The notes: generated from the letters alone by a model not told the origin. Positions 12,398 through 25,330 are shown, counted from the stretch's first letter. The stretch is 64,000 nucleotides of DNA from Anagrus nilaparvatae (GCA_022575985.1 JAKSXM010000238.1:13410001-13474000); one strand, 5' to 3'. Program-made: numbers and translations.

Positions 12398-15300
12398 ATG
12401 GAAGATCTTGAAGATGAACCACACGATGTACGTTTTGCGGAACCAGTTATTGAAGAAATTAAAAAAGGAGAAAATGATGAAATAAGAATAAATAAAAATT
12501 CAAATGATTATAATCAAACAAATCGTCATAGATGTCCTAAAGAAGTAAATTTGCAATCTTTTATTAAAAACTTTACTTTAGAAAGAAATTCCCTTGTTTG
12601 TAGTTTATACCTTTTTTTAGTGCTGTAAAAAATGAACAATTTTGAATTTTTAGGGAAAATTCTAACTATTATGCAATCTTTCACATAATTTAAAAATAAA
12701 AAAAAAAAATTTATTTATTTTTAGTTAGTTGAAAATAAATCAGAAGAAAACTGCTGCAATGTAAAAAAAATTGGACGCAAGAAAGAAAATAAAATAAAAT
12801 TATTAATTTATGACAAAGAATGTAAATTGGAACAAAGTGAAAGAATCCCACGTGATTGTATGACGAAAGAGGAATACTTAAAATTTTTAGCTACTCCAAA
12901 GTTTGTATCATAAAAAATCTTTCATATTGGTGCAAATTTATTTGGCCAATTAGTACCAGGGTGCATAATAATTGAAACCTAACTGCTTCAATTTGCATAG
13001 AATTTTGAATCTAACAATCGTTTTATGATTAACAGTTTATCAGTAATTTAAGTTTCAAAATCAATTTTAACCTGAAGAAAATGTTTATTTATGGTTAAAC
13101 ATCCAAAACATCCTAAAATAAAAAAAATCATGGCATTATATTTAAAAATAGTTGTTAAAAAGGGGGAAAATGTAAATTTACTTTAAATGCTAAAATGTCA
13201 AAGAGTTTGAATTTAGTAACCTCAATAACCCCCGGGTACAATTAATTTTCGAATAATAAACTTTTTGATCAAAGAGGCACATTTTATCCACGAATCAGGT
13301 CTGAAATTTCTTGTTTTTTTCATATTTAATCCATAATTTAAGAGTAGTCCTGAAAGGTTATACATTAAAACTGACTGTAAAACTAAAAATTCAGTAAATT
13401 TTTAGTCCTAAAACAATTATTATGGACTCAAAATTTTATAAAAATTGAAACTGGTAGGTATCAATCACCTAAAAGGTATTAATCTATTAAAAAGACTTCC
13501 ATTTCCTAGAAATAATTAATAAAACATTTAATATACACTGTAAAAAGTAACTTCTTTATATTAACAAAAAAATTAGAACATTTTCGAAAAATTAATAAAT
13601 TTTCGAAAAAATTTGTAAATATTCGAAAAAAATCGTAAATTTACTAAATTTAGTTTATTATCGAAAAATTGGAGAATTCCCGATTTTTTTTTTGTGATTT
13701 CGCAAGAAAAATTGATAATTTACAATTTTTCGATAATATACTAAATTTAGTAAATTTACGATTTTTTTCGAATATTTACAAATTTTTTCGAAAATTTACT
13801 AATTTTTCGAAAACATTCTATTTTTTTTGTTAATCAAAGAAAGTTACTTTTTACAGTGTACAAATGCACGAAATTGATTTAAATTTAAAAAAAATAAATA
13901 ATAATAATATGTAATAAATATTTTATGTAACAGAAAAAAATGTGATTCAAATTGCCAAAAAAAGGAAGTCATAAAAAATTTACGCCCTAATACATTACGA
14001 ATTGAAGAATTAGCAAAGCCAACCAAACGTCGAATACAAAATATTTTACTAGATAGAGGAGCAACTTTATCTGCACCAGTTTTAGATAGGTTAATAACAA
14101 TTCTAGAAGAAGAGTCAGCATTGACACCAGAGTAAATTTTATTTTCTTACTATTAATTGTAACAAACTCTTTTTTTGATATTTTTTTTTAAATTCAATTT
14201 TAGTCAAGCTGAAAATTATATAAAAAATAATCGTCCAAAAAAAAAATGTAAAAAGAAAAAAAAAGATAATTCTTGTAACGATGAAATCGAAGAAAAAGTT
14301 ATGTCAACTTGTTTTGAACCAGGTGAACCACCAATTGATCTCGAAGCAGCTGACTGTCAATATTCAATGGCGCGTCGTTTTGTTAAATCTATATTAAATT
14401 TTAAATGCTCATCAGATTTATCACGCGACGAATACAGTGATATTTCTGATGTTATATTAAATAAAATTGGTGAAGAATTTAATTATGATCCAATTCATTG
14501 CGAAGATCGGAATTCTCAACAAATGAGAATTCTCGCTGACGTTCTTGCTTGTTGGATATCAGAAATTTTGATAAAAGTTTCTGAAAAACATAAAGATGAA
14601 TTAGAAGCTGAGTTAGACAAAAGAAAAGCTATCGAATTGGAAGAATTTTCAGCCAGACAAGAAATTATGGCTGAAGAAGAAAATTGTGAAGATACTGATG
14701 AAGATAACGAGGATGATATATCAGATGGAAATGATTGTGAATTATTGGAATACGATGATAAAGAGATCCAGTTTGATAATCTTGACTTCTTAGAATATTT
14801 AGGGCCGAAAGATGAAGAAGAAGAATTAATGGATGAAGATGAAGAGAATTTTGATTTTGATCATGATGATAATAAAGATAATGACAATGATGACCACGAT
14901 GCTGAAGAAAAATCTGAAATTAAATTGGAAGAAACTGAAAATAACGAAGAAGAAGTTGAAAAAATGGAAGACTCGAATGATAATCAAATTGAAGATACTG
15001 AAACTGAAGAAGATATTAAGGTAGAAGAAGAAATTAATGTAGAGGAAGAAATTAAGGTAGAGAAAAAAATAACAGCAGATAAAGAAATGCAAACAGAGGC
15101 AGAACCTGAAAAGATAAAAGAAGAAACAACAGAAGAAATAGAAAACATAAAAAATTTTGAAAGTGAAATTCCATTTGTAACATTTGCAAGAATTTTCGAA
15201 GTTTTAAATTGCATTTTGCAGTGTGAACCAGAAAACGATTTGCACTGTCCTGCAGTTAACAGAATTCACGAATCAATTTACTCAAAATTCGAAAAAGCTG

Positions 15301-15752
15301 TAATATTAGAAAACGAAAAATTACTGACCCCCAAAATAAAAGACGTAATCGACGTAATATCTGGAAAAATAAGTAAAAGATTTAAAAAATCACTGAATAA
15401 CAAAGAGTTAGAATTTTTAAATAATTATCCAGCAGTTATAGAATCCTATGAAATTAGAAAATATTCTGATTGGTTAAATGATTTATCATGTAGAATTTAT
15501 CATTGTGATAATTTTATTAAAAATATATCAAAAGAATCAGAAAAAATAAAAAACGAAAATACAACAAGAGGCCAATGGCAAGAATTCACACAAAATTTTG
15601 GAAAACAAACGTTTGCGTTTAGAAGAAAATTTCAAGAAGCTAAACATGAAGCTCATCATTATGATTTAGTGTTATCTAATAAATTTGTAACTAAAACTGG
15701 TATGAAAAATTCTACAAATTTTTGTAATCAACAAACTGTAATCGATTATTAA
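12398..15752 (+). CDS. Large acidic charged protein, unrecognised; THEG-like LAKP motif
   Basis: Exons 12398-12595, 12725-12900, 13934-14131 and 14204-15752 join in frame to 706 residues. The first two donors are weak (GTTTGT); the third is GTAAAT. The N-terminal 190 residues carry two motifs of the form L(A)xPxK (KFLATPKKKC and IEELAKPTKRRI) that recall testis-expressed THEG-type repeats of sperm axoneme proteins, but the match is short. A basic stretch (RPKKKCKKKKKD) follows, then a helical domain, then a long Glu/Asp-rich, Lys-poor tract (about residues 330-480) containing repeated KVEEEI/NVEEEI units. A C-terminal region of about 190 residues is of ordinary composition and probably folded (FARIFEVLNCIL ... 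WQEFTQNFGKQTFAFRRKF). There is no signal peptide or membrane segment. Intron 2 contains a CACTG inverted-repeat element. I do not recognise the family with certainty; a sperm or cytoskeletal role is a guess. Confidence 0.75.
13536..13858. mobile_element. Inverted-repeat MITE, CACTG family, copy 1
   Basis: A 323-bp near-palindrome beginning CACTGTAAAAAGTAACTT and ending AAGTTACTTTTTACAGTG, flanked by TA on both sides (13534-13535 and 13859-13860). The interior is built from repeated TCGAAAAA / TAAATTTACTAAATTTAG units in inverted orientation. It has no coding capacity. The TA flank is typical of Tc1/mariner-type insertion. It lies inside an intron of the acidic protein gene, between 12900 and 13934. 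Confidence 0.85.
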
Positions 15753-15801
15753 AAAAAAAGATATTAATTTTTAATAATATTTGATGACCAAATTATTAAA
15801 A

Positions 15802-15811
15802 AATAAATAAA
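15802..15811 (+). terminator. Overlapping poly(A) signals of the acidic protein gene
   Basis: AATAAATAAA begins 50 bases after the TAA stop at 15752, a normal distance for an insect 3' UTR. Confidence 0.45.
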
Positions 15812-16289
15812 ATTTTTTATAAAATTTATTAATAATTTCATTTTCAATAAATAAAAATATAATTGAAAAGAAATTGAATCCTTTTGCCGAAAAATATATT
15901 AAGAGCTGAATTTTTCATGTAAATATATTTTTATTGGATAGTTTAATATCAAACATGTAAATGAAAAATGAATAAATAAATATATTGATTTATGTACAAA
16001 TAAATTGCTTTTCATCATAAATCTAAACTTTCTTCTTTTTTTTAATTAATATTGGTATATGGGTTGACGTTTCTGGCAAATGAGTTTTTTAATTTCCGGT
16101 TTATCTTATTGCATCAGTTGCAGTTTTTTTACTTGTGATTTTTATACTATTTTAAGTTTCTGTTTACTTTTTTAACTTTTTTTATAAATTTTTTAGATAA
16201 CGATATTTTTCGGGCTATAATTTGAGGAAAGACTACCATATTTGAGAGGCCAAATTACAATTTATTATTATATATACCTTCCAAATACT

Positions 16290-16750
16290 CTTGTCTTGCT
16301 TTATTATCCTCCTTGATTCTCAACCAGTAAACTTTCGGTTGGTCTCATTTATTTTTATGCAAGTGTCTTCCGAACTCCGTAAGTTGAACATTCTTATTTT
16401 AGAACCCAAAATGACCAAATTTAAATTACTGATAAAATTATTGATTAAAATGGATTTTCAAGGTTTCAAAAATTTCGCAAATGCTCCGAGTTTCCAAAAA
16501 TTTTTTATACGTCTCTTTTGAATTATTTTTGTACTATAAATATGATAATTTAAAGTTAGAATTTCAATGTAAAGTTTTTTAAAATTCAATTTTTATCACT
16601 ATGTTTATAAAGCCATATCTTGAAAACTTAAAAAATTGTTCATTATTGGCAAAAAATGGGCATTTGATTTATTGGTTATGGCGATGAGAGAATTGTACAT
16701 TCTACGCTTACAAAAATAAATGAGACCAACCGGAAGGTATTTGGATAATT
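16290..16750. repeat. Palindromic dispersed repeat, 'ATGAGAGAAT' family, copy 2
   Basis: GGTTGGTCTCATTTATTTTT near 16338 is the reverse complement of AAAAATAAATGAGACCAACC near 16711, and the outer CTTCCAAATAC / GTATTTGG ends also pair. Between them lies the conserved GGCAAAAAATGGGCATTTGA and GCGATGAGAGAATTGT block shared with copies at 3280, 26150 and 45640. No coding capacity is seen. Confidence 0.65.
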
Positions 16751-17394
16751 AGCTAGAATTAGCCCAGGAATTCATACACCCATTGGAATAATCAATGAAC
16801 GAAGGGGGTATTTTTTCAACACAATAAACTCATCCATAATTATAAAAATTGTAATTTGGCGTTCCAAATAATATGATTTATATACATTTCGAAAATATCA
16901 ACCCATATATAAAAATAATTTAGTACAACTAAATATTTAATCCTTTTATTTAGAATTTTATTTTATTTTATTTCGTAATTAAAATGACTCCATCACTTTG
17001 CACATATTTTAAAAATTGCACATTTTGCACGTATCCTTTGAACCCTTGTAGTAGTTAAATTTTTAATCAAATTCGCAGCTTATCCTGTACGATTTTTATA
17101 AAAAAAAGTTAATTTTCTTTTTTTTTTTTGTATTCGGTGCTAAAAATTTTTTATACATACTTTTAGACTTTGACTCGATATAAAAAAAAAATAAACGTTA
17201 CAGAAAAAGAAGAGGGCAATATAAATATTTAATTAGTTGTTGAATAAATGAAAAATCAGTTTTTCATCTAATCAATTATTAAATCTATACCAGACGCAAT
17301 CTTGTAGTAACAAGATATTTGAATTATGTCGAAGATTTATATTTTATTGCTGACTTAACTGAAATTCAGCTTCACCAGGAAGCCCCTTGGGATA

Positions 17395-17491
17395 CACGGC
17401 GAGGCTGCTTTGCTTGAATTTTATTTTCTGCTTGAATTTTCAAGCAATTCAAGCAACTGCTTGAATTTTCAAGCAAAGCAGCCTGGCCGTG
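17395..17491. mobile_element. Short hairpin element with CACGG...CCGTG ends
   Basis: This 97-bp palindrome starts CACGGCGAGGCTGCTTTGCT and ends GCAAAGCAGCCTGGCCGTG, with TA on both sides. The interior repeats TTGAATTTTCAAGCAA. Its ends match those of the 2.1 kb foldback element at 35737-37836 (CACGG, GCTGCTTTG, TTGAA) although the interior is different. Confidence 0.75.
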
Positions 17492-18477
17492 TACCCTACG
17501 TCGGTGCATGTCAGAAAAAAAATAAATTATAAAAAATTAAAGTATGTAATCAAAAATTACTTTTTTTTCAAAAGAGAAAATTCTTTTTGAATTATTTAAA
17601 TATTTTTATAGGATTAAAATAACTGCTGAAAATACTTGAGGTTTATTTTACATTTGTAACTTCAAAGAATTTAAAATTATTTACCAAAATGCAACAAACT
17701 AAACTAGTTAATGCATTACTCTACTTTGTAAAATAATTTAACGAACGTTATTTTTTTTTTTTTTGTACAAAACTAAAAAACTGTAAGGTACTCGTACCAG
17801 TAGCTAATCGAATGTTCAGGATTCGATTTTTTTTCAATTATTATGCTAATTTTTAAGAAGGATCGCTGTATATTTAAAAAAGAAATTCATACGATTTTCT
17901 TTAGAATTAACAGAGAAACATAAAGAATTGAAAATTTTAGGTCGTTCAGGTGTTGGAGCATTTTCTTATACGCGGTTTTCCCTTTTAAAATTCGATCCTT
18001 CGTGTACTGGTGCAAAAAACATGTCATTTTACAAAATAAAATGCTAATTGGAAAAAAAATTTTATGTTAATATATTAGTAAGGTTTCAAAGCAACCATTA
18101 AAAACAAAACTTTTACTATTAATAAGTTTAATAATGTTGTTATTGACATATTATTAAAAAAATTATCGGAAATTGGGATAAAATGTTCTAAATCACACTT
18201 TAATATGTTGAAATAAGGTAAATCAAAACGTAGCTGCTTAGCCTCAAAGAAGGCTCGAAGCTTCATACAAAAAAAATACCCTGCCAACTAGCTGGCACTA
18301 AGGTTCCTCAAACAATGTATTGAATACTTCAATATGCCACAGATGACACCGATTACAAGCATGCAATCATACACTCATTTCTATTAACTTTTAAAAGTTA
18401 AAAGAAAATTTATGTATTGAATTTAACTAAATCTATTTTTTTCAAATAAAATCTAACGTAAAATTTTGACCTAACAC

Positions 18478-19950
18478 AATGGTTCCTCTTTGAGGAACCA
18501 AAAATATTGTAGTTTAAAAAAGCATTTTCAATTTTGAAAAATAAATTTTGGAAAAATTCGGTATCAAATCCAAGATTACTATAAATGAACTGTCTAAAAC
18601 TAGTACTCTCATAGAAATAAATTAGGTACTACATCCAAAAAGAAAATAAAAATTTGGTTTTTTGTATTTTTTTGTGATAAAAAATTGAGGAAAAAAATTT
18701 TTAATAAAATTAAGTATCAGATTCGAGATATCGAGTAAAAACTATACTTTCAAATATAAGTACTTTCCTGGAAATAAATGATATATTACATCCAAATTAA
18801 AAAAAAAAAAATTTGGTCTTAATTTCATAACGGTTGTGAAATATCGCCGGTCGCAATATTTTCAGATATTAGTACTTTCATGGAATTAAATTAGGTATTA
18901 CACCAAAAAAAAAAAAAAAAATATTGCAGGTTTTTTAATTTTTTTGTTTTTTTAATTTTGAGAAAAAATTTTTGAAAAAATTCGGTGTCAGATCCAAAAA
19001 ATGACTATATAAAAACTTTCTAAAACTAGTACTTTCATAGAAATAAATTAGGTACTACGTCCAAAAAGAAAAAAAAAATTGTTGTTTTTTGTATTTTTTC
19101 GTGAAAAAAATTTTGGGAAAAAATTTTCAAAAAAATTAAGTATCAGTTTCGAGATATAGAGTAAAAACCATATTTTCAAATATAAGTACTTTCATGGAAA
19201 TAAATGAGGTATTACACCCAAATTAAAAAAAAAAAATAAGTACCTAGAGCTTTTTTGGTGAAAAAATTTTTGAAAAAAAAAATTAGGTCTTAATCTCATA
19301 ACGGTTGTGAAATATCGCCGGTTGCAGTATTTTCAGATATTAGTACTTTCATGGAATTAAATGAGGTATTACACTCAAAAAAAAAAAATATTGCAGGTTT
19401 TTTTATTTTTTTGTTTTTTTAATTTTGAGAAAAAATTTTTTAAAAAATTCGGTATTAGATCCAAAAAATGACTATAAACAAACTTTCTAAAACTAGTACT
19501 TTCATAGAAATAAATTAGGTACTACGTCCAAAAAGAAAAAAAAAATTGTTGTTTTTTGTATTTTTTCGTGAAAAAAATTTTGGAAAAAAAATTTTCAAAA
19601 AATTAAGTATCAGTTTCGAGATATAGAGTAAAAACCATACTTTCAAATATAAGTACTTTTGTGGAAATAAATGAAGTATTACATCCAAATTAAAAAAAAA
19701 AAAAAGTACCTCGAACTTTTTTGATAAAAAAATTTTTGAAAAAAAAATTAGGTCTTAACTCCATAATGTTTGTGAAATATAACCAATTACATACATACAC
19801 ACACACATACACACACACATACACACACACATACATACTTTTTTTAAAAACCGGTTTTTTAGCTTCCTGGGGTCTCAAAACGTGCTTATATGCCAAAAAA
19901 TCAAAAATCGAAATTTGACCTATCACAATGGTTCCTCTTTGAGGAACCAA
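18478..19950. repeat. Degenerate tandem array of about 0.42-0.47 kb units bounded by a hairpin
   Basis: The block starting TTCGGT(A/G)T(C/T) recurs at 18557, 18981 and 19448 (spacings 424 and 467). Each is followed by the same series: AAACTAGTACT, AAATTAGGTACTAC(A/G)TCC, AAGTATCAG, AAATATAAGTACTTT. The array is bracketed by two copies of the hairpin GGTTCCTCTTTGAGGAACC (about 18481 and 19930), in the same orientation. The copies have diverged by indels in A/T runs. It looks like an internally amplified mobile element rather than a satellite. Confidence 0.7.
19787..19836. repeat. ACAC/CATACA microsatellite
   Basis: About 50 bases of CA-dinucleotide runs interrupted every 8-12 bases by CATAC, inside the third unit of the tandem array. 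Confidence 0.8.
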
Positions 19951-22040
19951 TAATATTTCACATTTAGAAATACTTAAATTAATTTAATTAAAATTCCCAC
20001 AAGAATGTCTGGATTATGATGGGTTTTAGAAAAGCTTATTTTTAAAATTTAAATATTTAACATTTTAAATCTTTTTTCTCTTTAAGAGCAACAAAAACAA
20101 TGGTAACAAAAAAAATTTTTTTTTGAAATACATATTTACTCAAAAAATTAAAGGTTAACAACAATCGCTGAAAGAGAGGAGACAATAAATTTATATCATA
20201 ATAAATTTTTTTGCAAATACTGTACTAAACCTTGAATTCCAGATAATTTCAAGGTTGCTAAATAAAAGTTGAATTTATTTTTTTATTTAAAAATATTCCT
20301 TTCTTAATATTTTGCAATTTTTTGAAGAAAATGATAAATAATATTGGCAATAATGAAAATTCCTCACTCAAAGTGTACTTTTTGACTCGATAATTAAATT
20401 TTAGAAAATGGAAAAACTATTTTTTTGAGCCATCCAGAAATTATATTTGACGAAAGCTACTGCAAAACCCTTTTGTACAAATTCAACCATCCAATTTGTA
20501 TTCTTTCGTAGTATTTTTAATTTTCATAACTTTAAAAAAAAATTTTTAAATTTATTCTAAAAAGAACGAATAATTATTTATTAAAAATTATTTCTGGCAA
20601 GTTTTTTTTTTATATAAACGTAAAGAATAAAAAAAAATTTATATTTGCATATTTATTAAGAATAGTTTAAACATTTGTTTTTAAAATGTAAATACCTAGT
20701 TTGTTTTTTATTATTATTAAAATTCAGATTATTCATGAAAAAAAAAATTATTCTTAAAATTACAACTAAACATTTTAAAAATATGATTTATTATTTTATT
20801 TTTTATTCAATTTTTTTTATTATAAATAAAGTACACATATTTTTGCATTTATTATAAAAAACTTTACTCCATTATAAAATTCAGTAATAAAATTTTTGAA
20901 ATTTTTTAATCTTTTGACTATAAATAAAAAAACTTTGAAAACAGTTAAAATTAATTAAAAATTATGCAGGTTATTTTTTAATTTAAAGTTTAAAAAATAA
21001 AGCATTTTGTAATATTTTTTACAGTGAAGTTGAAGTAAAAATTAATTTAATATAAATAATAAAAGGATTTTTTTACATTCGTTTTTATGTATTTAACAAA
21101 AAAAAAAAATTTAATTTAAAATATGCTCTCATAAACTTTTTACTTTATTATAAAAAAATTCTGCAACAGATGCAAAATTTCCATATTTTTCAAAAATATT
21201 TTACTAAAAATTTAATGTATTTATGTTCAAGTTTTGCTGAAAATGAAACTATAAAAAAATGTATTTTAATTGTACTATCTTAGCAAATTACAATCTTAGT
21301 ATTTTTGAATAAAATAAATTACGCTTTGATCATCAACTAGATTTAGTCAATCCGAAGGATTTTTCATACTGAAAATGATACTGTAAAATATTTTTGGCCT
21401 AGCTGACTGAGAAATATTTTGTCATTTAAAGAACTATTTCAACGCTAAAAATTATATCGTTAATCAGGGCGTTTTAGGGCATAGAGAGTTAATAGCGACC
21501 TTTTTCGTACTTTCAGGGTAAAATGTTTCGAAATCCTGATTGCTCAAATATAAAAATGTCCCAAAACTAAATTTGGTATTAATTTCAAATCCTAATCCGA
21601 GAAATTCTTATTCAAGTTTTGGCTAGAAACTCGCATATTCCGAGCAATACATTGTATTGAAATCAAGTTTTAGTGGAAAAAAAATTGAATTAATTAAACC
21701 AGTGTCATCGTCATAATATTGAAAATATAAAAAGTGGTTTTTTACAATGATATCCAAGGTAGATTTATAAAAGAAGGGGAATATTTATACCGGAAAGATT
21801 CTCTCCCATGTATGGCCCTGACATTGTAAGATTGCGCGCGCGCCAGTATCGTGAAAGAGAGCGCCGAATGAAGCCACATCGACCATTTCACATTTCTAAT
21901 TTAGCCTGATTTTACATCAATAAAAAATTTTCACTATATTTTTCATTTACATTTTTCATTTATATTGCTCTCTCGCTCACACACATAGAATAATATCGGC
22001 CTAAGTATATTTCCTTAGACTAAAAATTAATTTAAATTTC

Positions 22041-22075
22041 TTTTTAGTTCAGTTTTGTTTGTTGACGTGACATTT
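22041..22075 (+). promoter_or_regulatory. Candidate core promoter of the 3-oxoacyl-CoA reductase gene
   Basis: TCAGTT at 22049-22054 matches the arthropod initiator, and a CRE-like TGACGTGA follows at 22063-22070. The upstream block 21800-21900 is locally GC-richer (GAAAGAGAGCGCCGAATG). Non-coding leader sequence would then run to the acceptor just before the ATG (AG at 22830-22831). Confidence 0.3.
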
Positions 22076-22835
22076 TTTAATTATACTTCCTCGAGTGAAT
22101 TAATTATTTTTTGTAACTTTTAAGTGTTTTACTGTAAGTTTAAGTGTCTTGATTACTTAAAACTTACTGTCTTACTTATGAAAAGCCACAGTTTTTTGGC
22201 CAAGGTATTATTGTTTAACTTTTAAATAGTGTTTATCTTTAACTTGAATTACCACGGATGTTATCTATTTAGTTATTTATATGTATATATGGGTAAGTTT
22301 TTTAATACTTTCTATTAAATTATTTTTTTTTTCATTCAAAATTTATAGTAAAAACAGAAAATTATTTTTTTAAAGATTAAATAAGACTGAAATATTTGGA
22401 AGACTAAAACACAAGGTTAGTATATTATAAAACAATATTTTATTTAAATAAAAAATTAAAAATTTAAATTTTCAGTTAAAATAAAAAAAGTTACATGTAA
22501 AAAAAAACTTACGTAAATTCGTGAGAATATTGAAAAAAAAGCGTGTCTTTTATTTGAATAAATAAACGAGGTCTAAAAAAATATATGCTTTATATCAGTA
22601 GTAGAGTATTATTAGTCTTATCATTAATCCAAATTGTTACAAGTAATTTAAAAAAAAAAGAGGCAATTTTTTTCAATTGATGATCATTAATCTGCAAGCT
22701 CATCAAAAAGTAAAAAAAAAACTAAAGCCTTGAATTCACGTGTTTAATTTCTTATAATTAAATAATATTTAAATAAGCAAGCAAGCAAAAAACTGGCCTG
22801 CATAAATTAATAATAAAATAATTTTTTTTAGTACA

Positions 22836-23267
22836 ATGGCATTATCATGTTGGGAAAAAATAGCAATAGCAATAATAATTGCAGTATTATTACGTATTGG
22901 TTTAAGAGTAGTAGTATTCGTATGGAAAAAATTTTTGGCACCAAGTTTAAATTTAGGCGTTAATTTCAAAAAACAAGGTAAATGGGCTGTTGTTACCGGC
23001 TCGACCGATGGTTTAGGTAAAGCGTTCGCTGAAGCTTTCGCTAAAAAAGGTCTAAATATCGTATTGGTTTCAAGATCTTTGAGTAAATTAGAAGATGTTT
23101 CACATGGTATCAAAGAAACTTACAAAGTTGAAACTAAAATTGTTGAAGCTGATTTAACGCAAGGGCAAATTGTTTATTCCAAAATTGCTAAAGCTATCGA
23201 AGAATTAGAGGTGCGTATATTTTGTAACTATTTTTCTGTTACCTAATATTTTTGTTACGGTTTTTCA

Positions 23268-23305
<38 letters not shown>

Positions 23306-25237
23306 AAAGCATTCACCGAGGCCTATTATATAACAACGAAAATTGTATGCTGTAATTAAATTTTTCTGATACACATTTTATATTTTGTTATGTAAAAAAT
23401 TTAATAACATACACTTCAAATATTTAATATTTACGTTTACTATTTCTTTTGAGTAATTTTAGCAATTAAAAAAAAAAAAATTTTTTTTTGATTGAAATTT
23501 TTTAATTTTTTGCTTTTAATTAAATATTGCATTGTTAAATTTTTATATTCAAATATCAATTTGGAGAATGAATATTTTTAATGGAATTTACTAAAAAATT
23601 AATTTTCCAATATTTAAATTTCATTTATTTTTTTTTTTAATCGAAAATTTATGCAAAATTTATTTTTAATTTGCTCCCTTGAATTTTTTAAAATCAATAA
23701 TAATTTTTAAAATCAATAATAATTGCTAAAATCAATAGTAATTTTAGCAATTAAAAAAAAAAAATTTTAATTAAAAAAAAAAAAATTTTTTTTTGATTGA
23801 AATTTTTATTAAATGCTTTTAATTAAATATTGCATCGTTAAATTTTTATATTCAAATATCAATTTGGAGAATGAATATTTTTAATGGAATTTACTAAAAA
23901 ATTAATTTTCCAATATTTAAATTTCATTTATTTTTTTTTTTAATCGAAAATTTATGCAAAATTTATTTTTAATTTGCTCCCTTGAATTTTTTAAAAATCA
24001 ATAATAATTTTTAATATAAAATTTCTTTTATAATTTTCAATACACGTAGAAAGGCGTATAAATAAAAAATTTCTTTCTCTTTACCGCATAAAAACTGATA
24101 TTCATATATAAAACAAGTTATTAAAAAAACTTTCACTCATTTAATATGTAATAAAACTTGTTTTTTTTTAATCAACAACAAAATAAAGGTCGGTGTCCTA
24201 GTAAACAATGCTGGCTCAAGTTACGATCATCCAGAATTATTTACAGAAGTATCAGAAGAAACGATAGCTAGGATATTGCAATTAAACGTTGCTGCTGTAA
24301 CTGGTGTAGCAAGAGCAGTATTACCTGGTATGTTCGAAAGGAAAAAGGGTGTTGTTATAAATATTGGATCTGCCGCTGGTGCAATGCCAAGTCCATATTT
24401 ATCAGTTTACGCTGCGAGTAAAGCGTTTGTTGAAAAATTAAGCGCTGATTTGGCTGCTGAAGCTGCACCAAGAGGTGTTACTGTACAATGTGTCGAGCCT
24501 GGACCAGTAGCCACCAAAATGTCCAAAATTAAGTAAGTTTTCTCTTCAAGACATGTTTAAAAATCTTTTTCTCGTCTTTCACATGAATAAAATATTTACG
24601 TAAAACAGCAGTATTTATTAGGACCGATTTTACTAATTAATTTTTTTAAAATCTTTTTAATAGCAAGTTAAAAAAGTTAAAATGTTTCGATTTTAATTAT
24701 TTTAAGGTAATATTATTTAGCTTTTGACCTATCAACCTATTTTTGACTAATCTACTGCAGAGAAAAACTGTCAAACTAAAGATATGAAAAATTTTTTTTA
24801 TTAAATAAGAATCATAATTTTGACAGTGAAAAATCTTGAACGTAAGAAAATGATGTATTAAAATTTTGAGTATATGCTAGAATAAAAGTTTTTAAAATGA
24901 ATAATCTAGTAAAAAAAGTATTCTATTTATCAAGTTTGACATAAAATAATTTTTTTGTTATTTCTCTAGAAAAGCAACATGGATGGCACCAACAGCTGAA
25001 CGTTTCGTTGAATCAACATTAAAAACTGTTGGCATAGAATCATGTACGACTGGTTATCCACCACATTGTTTAATTGTTGGCTTTGTTAATGGTTTAAAAT
25101 GTATATGTGAATCTGGTGCTATTTGGTTAGTTAGTAGAACAATGTTAAATATTCGTGGTAGAGCGTTAAGAAAAAAAATGAAAGATGCTGATGATGATTT
25201 ACCAGAAAGAAGTACCTTAAAAAATGATGGAGACTGA
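22836..25237 (+). CDS. Very-long-chain 3-oxoacyl-CoA reductase (HSD17B12-like short-chain dehydrogenase)
   Basis: Exons 22836-23210, 24189-24532 and 24970-25237 join in frame to 328 residues with a stop. An AG acceptor sits four bases before the ATG, so a 5' UTR intron precedes it. The N-terminal segment (about residues 5-28) is a membrane anchor, as in ER-resident members. The Rossmann cofactor motif TGSTDGLGKAFAE is followed by VLVSRS, then VNNAGSSYDHPELF, the catalytic serine in INIGSAAGAMPSP, and the active-site YAASK tyrosine/lysine pair. VEPGPVATKMSKI and a C-terminal TTGYPPH stretch are typical of the HSD17B12 branch. In fatty-acid elongation this enzyme reduces 3-oxoacyl-CoA to 3-hydroxyacyl-CoA at the ER with NADPH; in insects it also serves cuticular lipid synthesis. 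Length and motifs are normal. KDSR and testosterone-dehydrogenase branches are less likely. Confidence 0.9.
23459..24015. repeat. Direct tandem duplication of about 303 bp inside intron 1
   Basis: The block containing TTGGAGAATGAATATTTTTA at 23561 recurs at 23864, a shift of 303 bases, and the match runs over nearly the whole unit with only a few substitutions (for example GCATTGTT versus GCATCGTT). High identity suggests a recent duplication. It is preceded by a long T-run (about 23272-23304). Confidence 0.85.
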
Positions 25238-25320
25238 ATACTGATTTATGTTTTCTGTGATTAAATTTTGATACTGTAAAAGACTTTTTTATTGGTTAAT
25301 GGTTTGAAAGTAACGTTTGA

Positions 25321-25330
25321 AATAAATAAA
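25321..25330 (+). terminator. Poly(A) signal of the reductase gene
   Basis: Overlapping AATAAATAAA 84 bases after the stop codon at 25237, in the expected place for a short 3' UTR. Confidence 0.5.

Larger units (their letters stand above)
15753..22040. other. Repeat-rich intergenic region
   Basis: There is no gene in this 6.3 kb spacer. A poly(A) signal for the acidic protein gene follows its stop (AATAAA at 15802 and 15806). It then holds a palindromic dispersed repeat (16290-16750), a 97-bp hairpin element (17395-17491), a degenerate tandem array (18478-19950) with a CA microsatellite, and about 1.9 kb of plain AT-rich DNA from 19950 to 21800. A short CG-run (GCGCGCGCGC) lies at about 21834. 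Confidence 0.6.

Noticed and set aside
14826..15214. Open frames on the minus strand and in another plus frame opposite the acidic protein
   Set aside because: They are antisense or frame shadows of the Glu/Asp-rich coding tract and encode only Phe/Ile- or Lys/Met-rich low complexity.
19690..19950. Minus-strand open frame with VCVYVC repeats
   Set aside because: It is a translation of the CA microsatellite and surrounding A/T runs.
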